The notes under the pieces were generated by a model, which made no database searches, had not been told where the DNA came from, and saw only the letters and a list, made by a program, of their open reading frames with translations. From positions 1-64,000 of the forward strand of contig NZ_JAECZC010000016.1 of the NCBI RefSeq assembly GCF_016056305.1: a stretch of 64,000 nucleotides of DNA. The letters are read 5' to 3'. This document shows, in pieces, positions 34,879 through 45,198 of the stretch; the stretch's first letter is position 1; every line of letters starts with the position of its first letter. Position numbers and translations under genes: made by a program. This DNA comes from Amazonocrinis nigriterrae CENA67 (lineage in GTDB: Bacteria > Cyanobacteriota > Cyanobacteriia > Cyanobacteriales > Nostocaceae).

Positions 34879-37431
34879 ATGGAACCAGGAAAACTGGAAT
34901 GCTTTAAAGAGTACGGCGAATTTATTCTCCAGAAAATAGACTCAGTGCCTGCTTATCCCTCTCAACAAGCAGATTGGGTGCCGGCAAGCCTTGATGACTG
35001 CCTGGTACGCCTGCGGGAAACTGCCCAGAAAACTGTAGAACTTGCGACTTCGGCTGTCAAAATCGGTGTGATGGGAGAATTTAGTAGTGGCAAAACTTTA
35101 CTTTTAGGCAGCTTGATTGGATTTGCCGATGCTTTGCCAGTAAGTGAAAATCCGACTACAGGTAATATTACAGCAATTCATCTCATACCGCAAGATGGAT
35201 TTAGCACGACTGCGTTAGGTAACTTTACTGTTGAGTATCTTTCTCACGATGGAGTGGATGAGTGCCTTGGCTTCATGTTGAGCGAAGCAAGCCAACGTGC
35301 TATAGCAGCAGGACTCACACCAAGGTCTGTATCAAATCTTGACATCGGTAAAGATGTTATTGGCTGGTGCGAAGAATTATGGAACAGCAGTAACAATTTA
35401 GAACTACGTTATTTGCTGCGGGAGTTGGTCTTATTTGTGCGTGCTTATCACGCCTATGGTGAAGCGCTTTGTGGTGGAAGATATCAGATTGATGCTACTA
35501 CAGCTCGTGAAGGGTTACAGTTAGCTGAACAGCCAATGGCGATTCAAACCCTCAGCTTTGCAGATTTACCTTCCGGTAATATTCGATTACCGAGTTCTCC
35601 TCAAAGGCTGGCTGCAAAGCTGTTACAGAACAGTTTCCCCCTAATTCGCCGCATAGATATTGAAGTGAAAATCTCACGGGAAATTTGGGATGTCACGGAT
35701 GCTTCGGAATTTGTTCTCCTTGATTTTCCAGGATTGGGTGCTGCTAATTCTGGCGCTAGGGATACATTTTTATCATTACGGGAATTGGCAGAAGTCCAGA
35801 CAATTTTAGTATTGTTGAATGGCAAATCTCCGGGAAGCGATCGCGCCAATAAAATCTTCACGATGATGCAGCAGCAGCGACCGGGACAAGATTTGAAAGA
35901 TTTAATCTTAGTTGGTGTGGGGCGCTTCGACCAGTTACCCTTAGATAGTGAAGGCGGTGAAAGAGAACTCGACCAACTCATCGACGATACCGCAGCTAAC
36001 ATTCCTTTGCATGAGGATACTGTTTTCCAAAAATTGAAAGTGCTGCAAACCACCATCGATGGTGCAAATGCATTTACCACCCACAAAGACCGCATCGTTT
36101 TACTATCCCCACTATTGGGACTGGCGGAATTAGCCAAACGTTCAACTACTGTCAAAGCTGGTTCACCAGAATTTTTAGCAAATTTGGATTATCCTGATTA
36201 CCTAGAAAGGTCGAAGCGGTTGCAACAAAAGTGGGGAAGGTTAAGCGAACGGCTGTTAGAATCAAATGCACGTAGCCATTTAGGTAGACAATTAGGTTAC
36301 TTTGCTCAAGATGGGGGTATCGCCAAGCTACGAGAATTAATTCAAAATCATGTTGCTACTCACGGACTGAAGCAACTACATGAAGATACTCGCAGAGCTG
36401 CCGACCATTTGCGTCAACAACAAAATATCCTAGAAGATATTATTGCCGAAATTCACGAGCAAGGCATACCCACCGGAGATAGTCCAGCTTTAATTGAGTT
36501 GCGGACTGCTATTGAAAATTTAGATAAAACCTACAGAAACTTCCAAAAAGATTTAGGCAAAGAACCACTCAAAGACCGACGGGGAGAAGTCGTCAGCGAT
36601 GTGGTGAAAGATGAACTCACCTATAAAATTATCAATTGGACTCAGTGGACTTTACTATTTAACAAAGCTCATAATGGCGCGATCGCTCTTACCGAATCGA
36701 AGGGTGCAGCTGGTAAACTATTTGATCGTGGTAATAGAGTAAATACTGCTATTCCCACTAAAAGCGATGATTTTTACCCAGCGTTTGCCAAGACTGTGGC
36801 AGAACTAGAAGAATTTGCCCGCGATCGCATCCGGCAAGCAGTGGTAGACTTGTTGAGTAAATTATCCAACCAAATAGCCCAAGAACGCGACCACCTCAAG
36901 ACAATTCTCAACCCAGAAATGGAACAAGAAATTGAAGCTGCATTTAGTGGGGAAGAAGCCGACTTATTTTATAAGTTGCTGCTGGGTTGCGATCCTAACC
37001 AATGGAAAGAAGCAATCATTTCGGAAATTAGCAGCACAGACAAAGCAATTTCACCCGAAGTCATGTTTCCCTTGGCGCGTCAAGATGAAAAACACAACAT
37101 TGGGCAAATCTTTGACTGGGCACCAGAAAGAAGTCAAGGGTTAAGTAGATCCACAAATCACCAGCTTTTCGTTTTGCGGTTGCGGGATGAAATCACAGCC
37201 AGCGCCAGCTTACATCTTGTGCAGTATGTCAGCGAAGTCAATCAGCGAGTCAATGCTGAACTTGAGGGAATTTTAGATCAAATTGTTCCCACTTTACAAA
37301 ATATCTCCAAAAAAGAAGAGTTGCTGAGATATCTGGCGGGTAAAGACTCGCCAACTGCGATCGCTATTCCCACCTGGTTACAGATTCTCTCACAAATCAC
37401 CACCATTTCTCACTCAGATTTTTCTCGATAA
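34879..37431 (+). CDS. dynamin-like GTPase
   Basis: An 850-residue protein from ATG 34879. An upstream TTG at 34831 would add 16 residues. The GTPase domain has the P-loop GEFSSGKT (66-73), switch/G3 DFPGLG (282-287) and a degenerate G4 at RFD (349-351). A long helical C-terminal part (about 430-850) without transmembrane helices follows. It is the first of three co-oriented genes, with a giant Hsp70-like ATPase and a 362-residue unknown. This recalls, from memory, the SrfC (GTPase)/SrfB (Hsp70-like) pairing of enterobacteria. A role in membrane remodelling or stress defence is inference. Confidence 0.82.
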   Translation: MEPGKLECFKEYGEFILQKIDSVPAYPSQQADWVPASLDDCLVRLRETAQKTVELATSAVKIGVMGEFSSGKTLLLGSLIGFADALPVSENPTTGNITAIHLIPQDGFSTTALGNFTVEYLSHDGVDECLGFMLSEASQRAIAAGLTPRSVSNLDIGKDVIGWCEELWNSSNNLELRYLLRELVLFVRAYHAYGEALCGGRYQIDATTAREGLQLAEQPMAIQTLSFADLPSGNIRLPSSPQRLAAKLLQNSFPLIRRIDIEVKISREIWDVTDASEFVLLDFPGLGAANSGARDTFLSLRELAEVQTILVLLNGKSPGSDRANKIFTMMQQQRPGQDLKDLILVGVGRFDQLPLDSEGGERELDQLIDDTAANIPLHEDTVFQKLKVLQTTIDGANAFTTHKDRIVLLSPLLGLAELAKRSTTVKAGSPEFLANLDYPDYLERSKRLQQKWGRLSERLLESNARSHLGRQLGYFAQDGGIAKLRELIQNHVATHGLKQLHEDTRRAADHLRQQQNILEDIIAEIHEQGIPTGDSPALIELRTAIENLDKTYRNFQKDLGKEPLKDRRGEVVSDVVKDELTYKIINWTQWTLLFNKAHNGAIALTESKGAAGKLFDRGNRVNTAIPTKSDDFYPAFAKTVAELEEFARDRIRQAVVDLLSKLSNQIAQERDHLKTILNPEMEQEIEAAFSGEEADLFYKLLLGCDPNQWKEAIISEISSTDKAISPEVMFPLARQDEKHNIGQIFDWAPERSQGLSRSTNHQLFVLRLRDEITASASLHLVQYVSEVNQRVNAELEGILDQIVPTLQNISKKEELLRYLAGKDSPTAIAIPTWLQILSQITTISHSDFSR

Positions 37432-37436
37432 AGTTG

Positions 37437-37672
37437 CTGGATAGGGAAGGGGGAATTGGGAATAGGGAATAGGGACTGGGGAATAGGGACTAAGTGAGGT
37501 TTTCTCAATCCCCGATACTCAACAGACCTCTTGCAAAAGTCGTTCTTAGCGTTCTTTTCTTTGCGTCTTTGCGCCTTTGCGTGAGACAAAAAAGATTTAT
37601 GTAAGAAGTCTAATACCCAATCCCCAGTACCCAATCCTTAATCCCCAATACCCCCAACCAAGGAAAAGATGA
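37437..37672. repeat. repeats between dynamin-like and Hsp70-like genes
   Basis: GGGAATTGGG/GGGAATAGGG units are followed by the CTTTGCGTCTTTGCGCCTTTGCGTGAG repeat (split here: CTTTGCGTCTTTGCG and CCTTTGCGTGAG), flanked by CTCTTGCAAAAGTC and AAGAAGTCT. The same repeat family is found at 41088-41146 and in part at 27119-27170. No gene is seen. Confidence 0.7.
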
Positions 37673-37673
37673 A

Positions 37674-40600
37674 ATGCCTGTAGAGATTCGACTTTCTCCT
37701 CGATTTCAAGTGCGTGTTTACAAAAAAGAATATTTGGAACTTCCCAAAATTCAACTTGTGGCTTCTGGTAGTAATATTCCTCACATTTCGCGTATCATTT
37801 GTAGTGTGAAAGGAATACCAAGCGAAGTAGCAGCACAAATTCAACAAACATATAAACAATTCCACTCAGTTACACCAAAAATTTCTCAAATCGGACAATT
37901 AGAACAATATCCTTGTAAACTAAAGCAACCTTTAACTCAACCAATAAACTGTACTTTAAAGGTAATTGTCGAGTATTTTGATTCTGACTCTAGAGGAAAT
38001 CCACTATTATCTAAGCGCAAACAAATTTCATCTTCATGTCATCTTTGGTCAGCACCAATTTATGACCAGCAAACAATCTCAACGGATACTACAATGAATC
38101 CTTTTCAATTAAACAACTCGATTGAGAAACAACCAAACGAAAAACAACAAAAAAGATTTCCGGGATGGTTCGCCCTTGATTTTGGTACGTCCAATTCTAC
38201 AGTGACACTTTTCGATCCCATTGAAGTACCAATAGCGGAAATTTTACCAAAAGAACAAGAATTAAGATTACGCGATCGCTTGGCGCAATGGCTAAGTTCT
38301 CCCGCCTCGGTTGCTTTACCAAATGTCAGTGCTGCTGATTGGGAAAAGTTTCTCGCTGATATTAGTAAAAATTTAGAAATCGAACCCAATCGCTTGAGTG
38401 AAATTTTTACCAGTGATCACAAAGAGCGATTTTTAGAAGCAATTCGTCAAATTGAATTGTGTTTGGGTAATAGCGATCAATTTCGGCGGGCGGTGAGCAA
38501 AAAGCTATATCAAATATATCATGAAGTGTTCCGCGTCCCCACCCTAGAATCACAAAATTTAATTCCTGTTGTCTTAGATATTGACCGCCGCAATACAGAA
38601 GTACCAAGTGAGTTAGAAATTGCTCGTTTGTCAGAACTACAACTCAAGATGGGTAGGGAAGCCAGGGACAACAGAAAAAAAGCGATCGCCCAAGGTACAA
38701 GTGCTTCTTTAAAGGAAATTATCAGCAGGTTTCATCATTCACCTAAACGTTATTTTGGTCAGGATCGAACTTTTCCGGTAACTTTGGATGGTGAGGAAGA
38801 AACAATTAATGTTAACCAACTAATCCAAGCAGCTTGGGGACATTTAATTGAATTAACTGAAGATTACCGCCAACGGGCAAAACGCAGATTTTCTGAAGGT
38901 GAATTTCTCACAGCAGTTGTTACCTATCCCACCGTCGCGCCACCAGTTGTTCGCAAAGAAGTTAAGGAACTAGTTGAAGAATTAGGCATCGATGATGTCC
39001 AAACTGCTTATGATGAAGCCGTTTCTGTAGCCATCTTTTTCTTATGGCGAGAATTTGGTGGTAATTTGAATATTGGCATTGAATCTTTTAAAACTCGTTG
39101 TCGCCAAGACGGGAATAAATGGTCGCAAAATGTTCTGGTTTTAGATATCGGTGGCGGCACCACAGACTTAGCTTTAATTGAACTGACTTTAGAAGATAAA
39201 ACTCCTTTCTTTGCCGAAAATGAAGACCGGGGTTTAGGCGGACGTTACTATAAACTCACTCCCAAACTGTTAGGTTCTTCTGGACATTTACAGTTAGGCG
39301 GTGAGTTAATCACCTTGCGAATTTTCAGATTATTGAAAGTTGCGATCGCAGACTTTTTATTAACAGCAGTTTCGAGAGGTGATATTGAAAGCGAAAAGCT
39401 AGAAGATTTAATTAACTCCGAGTTAAACGAACGCTTCTTAGCACAAGGAAAATATCAAAGCGGCAGTCTAATCAAATGTTTAGATAAAGAGAATCCCGAA
39501 GGTGATGCTGCTTATAAAGATGCCTTAGATACAGCCGAAAAAGTATTACCAACTCGTTGGCAACAAGCACCCCAACGCTTGCAAACATTTTACACCCTTT
39601 GGGATCATGCAGAAGCAGCCAAACTCAAACTCGGACAAAAGCCACCCGCTGAAAATTATCCGTTAATCTTCAATCTTTCTGAACAACAAATTTCCGAACT
39701 GCTTACCCAAAGCGGCATAAAATTCCAAGTAAAAAACCCTGAGAGTATCTGTGTTACACTAGATAATCAGCAATTTGAACGTGCTGCGGCTTCAGCAATC
39801 AAAGAAGCGATCGGCATTGCTAAAGGATTGATGGAAAGTCGTTTACGTCCTCAAGATAACAATATAGATGCGTGGAATACACATAAAGTTGATTGGTTAA
39901 TTCTTTCTGGTAAAACCTGCAATCTCGACTTAGTGCAACGCCAAATCTATCAGGAATTTAGCAACTCTCCTTATTTCGTCTGGAATCCAGAAAGGATTAC
40001 CTTTGTATTAGAATTTACCAAACTAGCCACCTCAGCAGGTGCTTGTTACGCAGAGAAATTGCGAAGATTAAGATTCGACCCCGAAGAATCCAAAGGATTG
40101 TTGCGTAAAGGAGCCAACCAACTAGAAATTGATGTTAAAAACTTATTTTACTATCTGCCGTGTAACTTCAAACGCAAAACCCAAAGCAACGATTTACTAA
40201 CAATCTTCAAAGCTGGACAAGAACTATATCAACTTGCTTACTGGGAAAATGTAGCCAAAGTTCGTACCCAATGGCAAGGTATACAATTGATTAATATTAT
40301 TTATCGTCAAGACTATGAAGATGGAGATTTGCGACTTTGGGGAAGTTTCGACGGTAAAAACCTCATGGAAAAATTGGGGATGGAAGAAGTAGAGTTTCTC
40401 AAAAAAATTAAAGTCCAATTTGAGATTGATCAAACACTCCAGTTTAGCGTATTGTTGTGTCAAGGAAATCCCCATTATTGGATTGATGTTCCTGGTATTG
40501 ATGTGGGTTCAGCCTTATCAGCAGCTTCAGAAACATCAACGCTATTTGCTGATGGTAAATTAAAGTGGAATATTGCTGTAGAACGTCCTCAAAAAGATTT

Positions 40601-41078
40601 AAATGATGGTGATATCGCCATCAATGTGATTGAGTCTGCAACTGTAGATCAACCAGATGCCTATCATTTAGTATTTGAAGTAGACAAGGATGATAGTAAG
40701 TTTTTGCAACAATTTCATTATCTACGTGATGGCGCACCGGAACCAGGAAGCGGTTTAATTAGTAATTCTTTACCCCCCTTTCCCCAAAGTGGTCAGCACA
40801 CCTTCTATATTTATCAAACAGATAGTGAAACTAACACGAAAAAATGGATACGTATTGGCGCACTCAGCAAACCAGAAGTAACAACAGATTACCCTTGTCA
40901 ATATCGTGTCACCCTTGACAACAAAGGTATTTTGCGTATGCACGCCGGGGAAGTGCCATACTGGACATCGACAAGTTTAGAATGTCTCAAGCAAGAAGGA
41001 TGCGTTTATCGCGCTGAATTAGAATTGCAACCCAACGAAGTTGATAAGGAACGCGATCCGTTTTGCGGGGTACATTAA
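37674..41078 (+). CDS. giant Hsp70/actin-fold ATPase (SrfB-like)
   Basis: A 1134-residue protein. Residues 1-160 form an N-terminal domain of unknown type. An Hsp70/actin-type ATPase follows, with phosphate-1 motif DFGTSNSTV (169-177), a long insert of about 180 residues, phosphate-2 motif DIGGGTTDLAL (491-501) and adenosine motif LILSGKTCN (about 742-750). The last roughly 300 residues are beta-rich. Canonical DnaK is about 640 residues with a substrate-binding domain that is not recognisable here. Size and layout resemble SrfB-type proteins. It lies 242 bp after the dynamin-like gene. Confidence 0.75.
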   Translation: MPVEIRLSPRFQVRVYKKEYLELPKIQLVASGSNIPHISRIICSVKGIPSEVAAQIQQTYKQFHSVTPKISQIGQLEQYPCKLKQPLTQPINCTLKVIVEYFDSDSRGNPLLSKRKQISSSCHLWSAPIYDQQTISTDTTMNPFQLNNSIEKQPNEKQQKRFPGWFALDFGTSNSTVTLFDPIEVPIAEILPKEQELRLRDRLAQWLSSPASVALPNVSAADWEKFLADISKNLEIEPNRLSEIFTSDHKERFLEAIRQIELCLGNSDQFRRAVSKKLYQIYHEVFRVPTLESQNLIPVVLDIDRRNTEVPSELEIARLSELQLKMGREARDNRKKAIAQGTSASLKEIISRFHHSPKRYFGQDRTFPVTLDGEEETINVNQLIQAAWGHLIELTEDYRQRAKRRFSEGEFLTAVVTYPTVAPPVVRKEVKELVEELGIDDVQTAYDEAVSVAIFFLWREFGGNLNIGIESFKTRCRQDGNKWSQNVLVLDIGGGTTDLALIELTLEDKTPFFAENEDRGLGGRYYKLTPKLLGSSGHLQLGGELITLRIFRLLKVAIADFLLTAVSRGDIESEKLEDLINSELNERFLAQGKYQSGSLIKCLDKENPEGDAAYKDALDTAEKVLPTRWQQAPQRLQTFYTLWDHAEAAKLKLGQKPPAENYPLIFNLSEQQISELLTQSGIKFQVKNPESICVTLDNQQFERAAASAIKEAIGIAKGLMESRLRPQDNNIDAWNTHKVDWLILSGKTCNLDLVQRQIYQEFSNSPYFVWNPERITFVLEFTKLATSAGACYAEKLRRLRFDPEESKGLLRKGANQLEIDVKNLFYYLPCNFKRKTQSNDLLTIFKAGQELYQLAYWENVAKVRTQWQGIQLINIIYRQDYEDGDLRLWGSFDGKNLMEKLGMEEVEFLKKIKVQFEIDQTLQFSVLLCQGNPHYWIDVPGIDVGSALSAASETSTLFADGKLKWNIAVERPQKDLNDGDIAINVIESATVDQPDAYHLVFEVDKDDSKFLQQFHYLRDGAPEPGSGLISNSLPPFPQSGQHTFYIYQTDSETNTKKWIRIGALSKPEVTTDYPCQYRVTLDNKGILRMHAGEVPYWTSTSLECLKQEGCVYRAELELQPNEVDKERDPFCGVH

Positions 41079-41087
41079 AAGAATTAC

Positions 41088-41146
41088 CTCACGCAAAGTC
41101 GCAAAGACGCAAAGCTTTTCTTAGCGCCTTTGCGCCTTTGCGTGAG
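41088..41146. repeat. hairpin-forming CGCAAAG repeat inside the operon
   Basis: CTCACGCAAAG (41088-41098) pairs with CTTTGCGTGAG (41136-41146), with further pairing between the inner AAAGACGCAAAG and CTTTGCG stretches. It fills the gap between the Hsp70-like gene and the third gene, and may form an mRNA hairpin that limits read-through. Confidence 0.7.
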
Positions 41147-41164
41147 ATAAAGAAGGTGATATTC

Positions 41165-42253
41165 ATGCAGGATTTAAGTAAGTTATTGAAGATAGAAAAT
41201 TCGGAGTTAGCCAGGTTATTGCGGTTTAGTTTGCATGGACTAGAGGCTACTTTAAATCAGGCTCGCACACAATTACCTTTAGATCCAGGGGCTAAGGTAT
41301 GTGATGAGGTGTTGGAAGAACTCCATAGCTTGTTGCAGCCTGTAGATGAGGAGGTTTATTTAGCATCAGATGAGATCAAGTTAAATCATCTGCGCGATGC
41401 TTTTGATTCTGATTCAGAACTCAGTTATTATCTTGGAAGTTCCTCACTGCAAAGTCAGACAGACTCGGAATTGTGGAACGAAATTCAATGCAAGCTGCTA
41501 AGAGTTCCTGAAGAACTGGCTACATCTTGGCAACAGCGTGCTTTGGAAATGGCACAGTCAGCTGGTGCAATGCAGGATAATTCATACGTTTATGAACTTC
41601 CTTTTATTCGGGATGAAATTATTTATCCTGGACTAAGTGGAACTGTACAAGCTAAGGGTTTGTGTTTATCTAAACAAGCACTTTTAAATTCTAAAATTAC
41701 TCAAGATTTTGCTTCTGAAGATATAGATTTACTAGCTGGGTTACTGCTTACTTATATTAATTTTATTGAGATAGACCCAGATTTACATCATGCTTTAAAG
41801 AGCGTTTTTAGTTTTGACGTTATTAGTTTATATTCTAAACCAGAACAGCGATCGCTATATATTGATGCTTTAACAGACCGCTTTCAACGTACCTTAAAAG
41901 CAGAGGAAAATGCCGATCCGCTTTTAACTCTCCGTGCTTGGATAGATATGGATGAAGCTATACACTCTTTAGTTTTTGTCCCACCAGCAGAACGTTATTC
42001 TTGGTGGGGTAAGCTGCAACAAGAATCACGGCGAATATTAAAAAAAGTAGCCGACAGGGCTATTAAAGCTGGTCATGATGTGCGGATTCGTCAATTATCA
42101 GGACTTTATGCTGATATTTGTGCTTTAGCAAAAGATGATTTGCAACTAGAATGTGGTGGCGTTCCTGGAGAAGTTTTAACTTGTCTACGAGTGTATGCAC
42201 GAATTAATCAAGAAGAATTTCCAGGGCGCGTTATTTTTCGCTCATCACGCTAG
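41165..42253 (+). CDS. unknown protein, third gene of the dynamin/Hsp70-like cluster
   Basis: A 362-residue acidic, mostly helical protein with no recognised family. ATG 41165 is preferred: AAGGTG lies 8-13 nt upstream, and the 34 residues added by the frame from 41063 are encoded by a repeat. Trp-containing stretches (SWQQRALEMAQSAG, SWWGKLQQESRR) and a C-terminal CLRVYARINQEEFPGRVIF are the most protein-like segments. It follows the Hsp70-like gene by 86 bp and is the only partner left in the cluster. It probably works with the two ATP/GTPases, but the activity is unknown. Confidence 0.7.
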   Translation: MQDLSKLLKIENSELARLLRFSLHGLEATLNQARTQLPLDPGAKVCDEVLEELHSLLQPVDEEVYLASDEIKLNHLRDAFDSDSELSYYLGSSSLQSQTDSELWNEIQCKLLRVPEELATSWQQRALEMAQSAGAMQDNSYVYELPFIRDEIIYPGLSGTVQAKGLCLSKQALLNSKITQDFASEDIDLLAGLLLTYINFIEIDPDLHHALKSVFSFDVISLYSKPEQRSLYIDALTDRFQRTLKAEENADPLLTLRAWIDMDEAIHSLVFVPPAERYSWWGKLQQESRRILKKVADRAIKAGHDVRIRQLSGLYADICALAKDDLQLECGGVPGEVLTCLRVYARINQEEFPGRVIFRSSR

Positions 42254-42393
42254 TTTATATTATGTTTAAGTCCAGAACAGAAGTAATGTAAGAATTATTA
42301 ATAAATAACAATTTTCTATGTAATAGCCAATACATCTGTTAAGATATTGTCGAACATTACATTGACTGAAATGTTCGTCTATTTGTTGTGATC

Positions 42394-42435
42394 AAGGTGA
42401 TGACTCTGATGAAAAACCAACAGAGTCATCACCTT
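42394..42435 (+). terminator. rho-independent-type hairpin after the dynamin/Hsp70-like cluster
   Basis: A perfect 15-bp stem (42394-42408 with 42421-42435) and 12-nt loop are followed by TTATCTTTAT. It lies 140 bp beyond the third gene's stop codon. This is a strong intrinsic-terminator candidate closing the operon. Confidence 0.7.
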
Positions 42436-42647
42436 TTATCTTTATAGACCTCAGTGTGTCAGTCCTAAAAGTTAGAACTGCTATGACAAAATAAATATAT
42501 ATGCGACTTTCAACATATTTTAATTATCTTATTAATTTTTAATATAATTTTTTTGTAGCTCTATAATTACTAATATTTTTTAAGAAAATTGGATATAAAG
42601 TCAGTTTAAATGAGATAATCTGAGCTTTAATCAAGGTAAAAAAAGAT

Positions 42648-42923
42648 ATGAATGATCGTGCAAAGGCTCTTGAAAGTCTTGCAGCTAAACGCTGGCAAGT
42701 ATCCTTAATCTTGAGTGCAGCCATGATGTTTATTTACTTTGGTTTTATCTTACTAATTGCATTTAATAAACCTTTGTTGGGTTCATTAGTGTTGCCTGGA
42801 CTAAGTTTAGGAATTTTATTAGGAGTGCTGGTGATTATCTCAGCATGGGTGCTAATTTTTATCTATGTGCGCTGGGCAAATAATTATTATGACAACAAAG
42901 TTGCCAAGCTGATAGATAAGTGA
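42648..42923 (+). CDS. DUF485 membrane protein (ActP partner)
   Basis: A 91-residue protein with two transmembrane helices (about 24-45 and 58-80). It belongs to the DUF485 family, which is encoded directly before acetate/solute:sodium symporters of the ActP type. It probably assists or regulates the carrier encoded 59 bp downstream. Cyanobacterial versions have not been characterised. Confidence 0.85.
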   Translation: MNDRAKALESLAAKRWQVSLILSAAMMFIYFGFILLIAFNKPLLGSLVLPGLSLGILLGVLVIISAWVLIFIYVRWANNYYDNKVAKLIDK

Positions 42924-42982
42924 GTTACTGATGATCAATCTTTAATGCCAAATACAAAATATCAAATCTAATCAAACCTAAC

Positions 42983-44551
42983 ATGAGCATGACTAATTTA
43001 TGTTCAACTCTGCTAATGGTAGCAGATATTAGTAGTTTTGGACGCTTTAACCCGTTAGCGATCAGTTTCTTTTTTCTATTTGTAGCGACTTCTCTTGGTA
43101 TTACTTATTGGGCAGCAAAACTCACTAAAAGTACATCCCACTTCTACACAGCTGGTGGAGGGATTAGCGGTTTTCAAAATGGGCTAGCTTTAGCGGGAGA
43201 CTTCATGAGCGCAGCTAGTTTTTTAGGCATTGCTGGACTGGTAGCATTAAATGGTTTTGATGGTTTAATTTACTCCATTGGGTTTCTTGTTGGCTGGCCA
43301 ATTGTAATGTTTTTGATTGCAGAACCACTACGAAATCTAGGAAAATACACTTTTGCAGATGTGGTAGCTTATCGACTGCAACAAAAGCCTGTAAGGATTG
43401 CAGCAGCTATTGGAACATTAGCAGTAATCAGCTTTTATCTAATTGCTCAAATGGTAGGTGCTGGAGAACTGATCAAGTTATTATTTGGCTTTGATTATGA
43501 ATTGGCTGTAGTCATCGTTGGTTGTGTAATGATGGCTTATGTGATTTTCGGTGGAATGATTGCTACTACTTGGGTACAAATTATTAAGGCAGTTCTATTG
43601 TTAGGTGGAACGATTTTATTGACTGTTTTAGTATTAGCCCAATTTCACTTCAATCCATTGGCTTTATTCGCCGCTGCTGCTGATAAATATACAGGCGTAT
43701 TAGCCCCTGGTAAGCAAGTTTCAGATCCCCTTGATGCTATATCATTGGGAATGTCGTTGATGTTTGGCACAGCTGGACTACCCCATATCCTAATGCGTTT
43801 CTACACAGTACCTGATGCCAAAACAGCACGGATTTCTGTTACTTACGCCACAGCTTTGATTGGTTTCTTTTATCTTATGACCTTTATTTTAGGTTTTGGT
43901 GCAATGGTACTGGTAGGTCAAGATGGAATCAAGCAAATAGGTACTGGTGGTAATATGGCTGCGCCAATGTTAGCAGAATTTCTAGGTGGAGATGCTTTCT
44001 TAGGATTTATTGCAGCCGTTTCCTTTGCAACAATCTTGGCAGTAGTCGCAGGGTTGACACTATCAGGTGCAGCCGCATTATCTCATGATTTATGGGTGAA
44101 TGTAGTGCGATCGGGCCATGCTGATGAGTCAGAACAACTGAAGGTTGCTCGCGGTGCAACAATGCTTTTAGGGTTAATAGCAATACTGTTAGGTATCCTA
44201 TTCAAGGGGCAAAACGTTGCTTATATGGTAGGATTAGCGTTTGCGATCGCTGCAAGTGCCAATTTTCCAGCTTTGTTACTTTCAATGCTGTGGCGACGTT
44301 TTACAACCAATGGTGCAGTAGCGAGTATGGTGGTAGGTACTGTTTGCGCTTTAGTATTGATTTACTTTTCTCCTACTATTCAAGTAACAATTCTCAAGCA
44401 CGCTACAGCACCTTTTCCTTTAAAAAATCCCGGATTAATTACCATCCCGTTGGCTTTTATTGTCGCTATTGTTGTATCGCTACTCAGTAAAGAACAACAG
44501 GCAGAAGAAAAATTTGCAGAAGTTGAAAATCGTATTCATCTTGGTTCCTAA
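42983..44551 (+). CDS. actP: solute:sodium symporter, ActP-type (acetate/organic acid permease)
   Basis: A 522-residue, about 13-helix carrier of the SSS family. [20 protein letters not shown] (about 53-72) with [25 protein letters not shown] (about 192-203) and [14 protein letters not shown] (about 262-275) are hallmarks of the ActP/YjcG branch, which takes up acetate and similar monocarboxylates with sodium or protons. It is paired with a DUF485 gene, as in other bacteria. Substrate specificity in this organism is inferred. Confidence 0.88.
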   Translation: MSMTNLCSTLLMVADISSFGRFNPLAISFFFLFVATSLGITYWAAKLTKSTSHFYTAGGGISGFQNGLALAGDFMSAASFLGIAGLVALNGFDGLIYSIGFLVGWPIVMFLIAEPLRNLGKYTFADVVAYRLQQKPVRIAAAIGTLAVISFYLIAQMVGAGELIKLLFGFDYELAVVIVGCVMMAYVIFGGMIATTWVQIIKAVLLLGGTILLTVLVLAQFHFNPLALFAAAADKYTGVLAPGKQVSDPLDAISLGMSLMFGTAGLPHILMRFYTVPDAKTARISVTYATALIGFFYLMTFILGFGAMVLVGQDGIKQIGTGGNMAAPMLAEFLGGDAFLGFIAAVSFATILAVVAGLTLSGAAALSHDLWVNVVRSGHADESEQLKVARGATMLLGLIAILLGILFKGQNVAYMVGLAFAIAASANFPALLLSMLWRRFTTNGAVASMVVGTVCALVLIYFSPTIQVTILKHATAPFPLKNPGLITIPLAFIVAIVVSLLSKEQQAEEKFAEVENRIHLGS

Positions 44552-44599
44552 AAGTATATAGATCAACTTAACTTAAAAGAACCTTTTATATCATCTCAA

Positions 44600-44625
44600 G
44601 TCCTCTTTAGAGGGCTTTTATTTTT
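44600..44625 (+). terminator. candidate terminator of the actP operon
   Basis: A 6-bp stem (44600-44605 with 44610-44615, one G-T pair) and 4-nt loop are followed by TTTTATTTTTGG. It starts 49 bp after the actP stop codon and overlaps the 3' end of the convergent small gene. Confidence 0.55.
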
Positions 44626-44926
44626 GGCTGCAATTTGAATTACAAGCAAAAGAGATGTTCGGTAAAGAATCTGGTTGTAGGAGGCGTTTGTATCCAGCAT
44701 GAAAGCTATACAGTGCAAAAGCTGGTAATACAAGCAATAAAAATAAAGCCAAGGTTCCGTGAATGTCTTGAATTTCCCCGATTGCAGGAATTGGTAACTT
44801 GCCAAACCTGCCATCATAACTGTTGTAAACTAAAAATCCTGTAATAATTGCTGCAATTACTAAAATTATACTTACGTCATGAAGAATTCGTAACAACAAA
44901 AGTTGATAGGATGCAGAACGAGACAT
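44618..44926 (-). CDS. cytochrome b-like membrane protein, apparently 3'-truncated
   Basis: A 102-residue protein with two clear transmembrane helices (about 19-38 and 58-76) and conserved-looking His16, His56 and His76 that could be haem ligands. From memory, cyanobacterial relatives of this type (cytochrome b/b6-like, start MSRSAxYQ) continue for about another 90 residues with further helices. Here the sequence ends in an unrelated tail (about 90-102) that runs into the actP terminator. It is therefore probably a gene fragment. Confidence 0.6.
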   Translation of the reverse strand: MSRSASYQLLLLRILHDVSIILVIAAIITGFLVYNSYDGRFGKLPIPAIGEIQDIHGTLALFLLLVLPAFALYSFHAGYKRLLQPDSLPNISFACNSNCSQK

Positions 44927-45198
44927 GGAAATACCCTCAGTAGCTTCCTTGAGACAATTTTAACCAGACAAGAAGAAATAATTTGTCTACCAGAACCTGG
45001 ACATGGTGGGCTTTGCCTACCCTAGATTAGTTGTTTACGGGTTTATGCACGAATTAATCAAGAAAAATGTTCAGGGTGGGTAATCTTTTGCTCATTACGC
45101 TACTTTTTGGGAACTTATTGCATTTTTTACCAATTTTGCTTGCATTTGCTAATCTAGGACAAAGCTACCAGATATTTTTTACTTACTGAGGTTCAGCA

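Noticed and set aside
35601-36155. 184-codon minus-strand frame inside the dynamin-like gene
   Set aside because: It is a shadow of the GTPase coding frame. The peptide is Ser-rich without a domain.
41063-41164. Longer N-terminus for the third gene of the dynamin/Hsp70-like cluster
   Set aside because: These codons (KSQRRKAFLSAFAPL) are the translated CGCAAAG repeat. A ribosome site and ATG at 41165 fit better.
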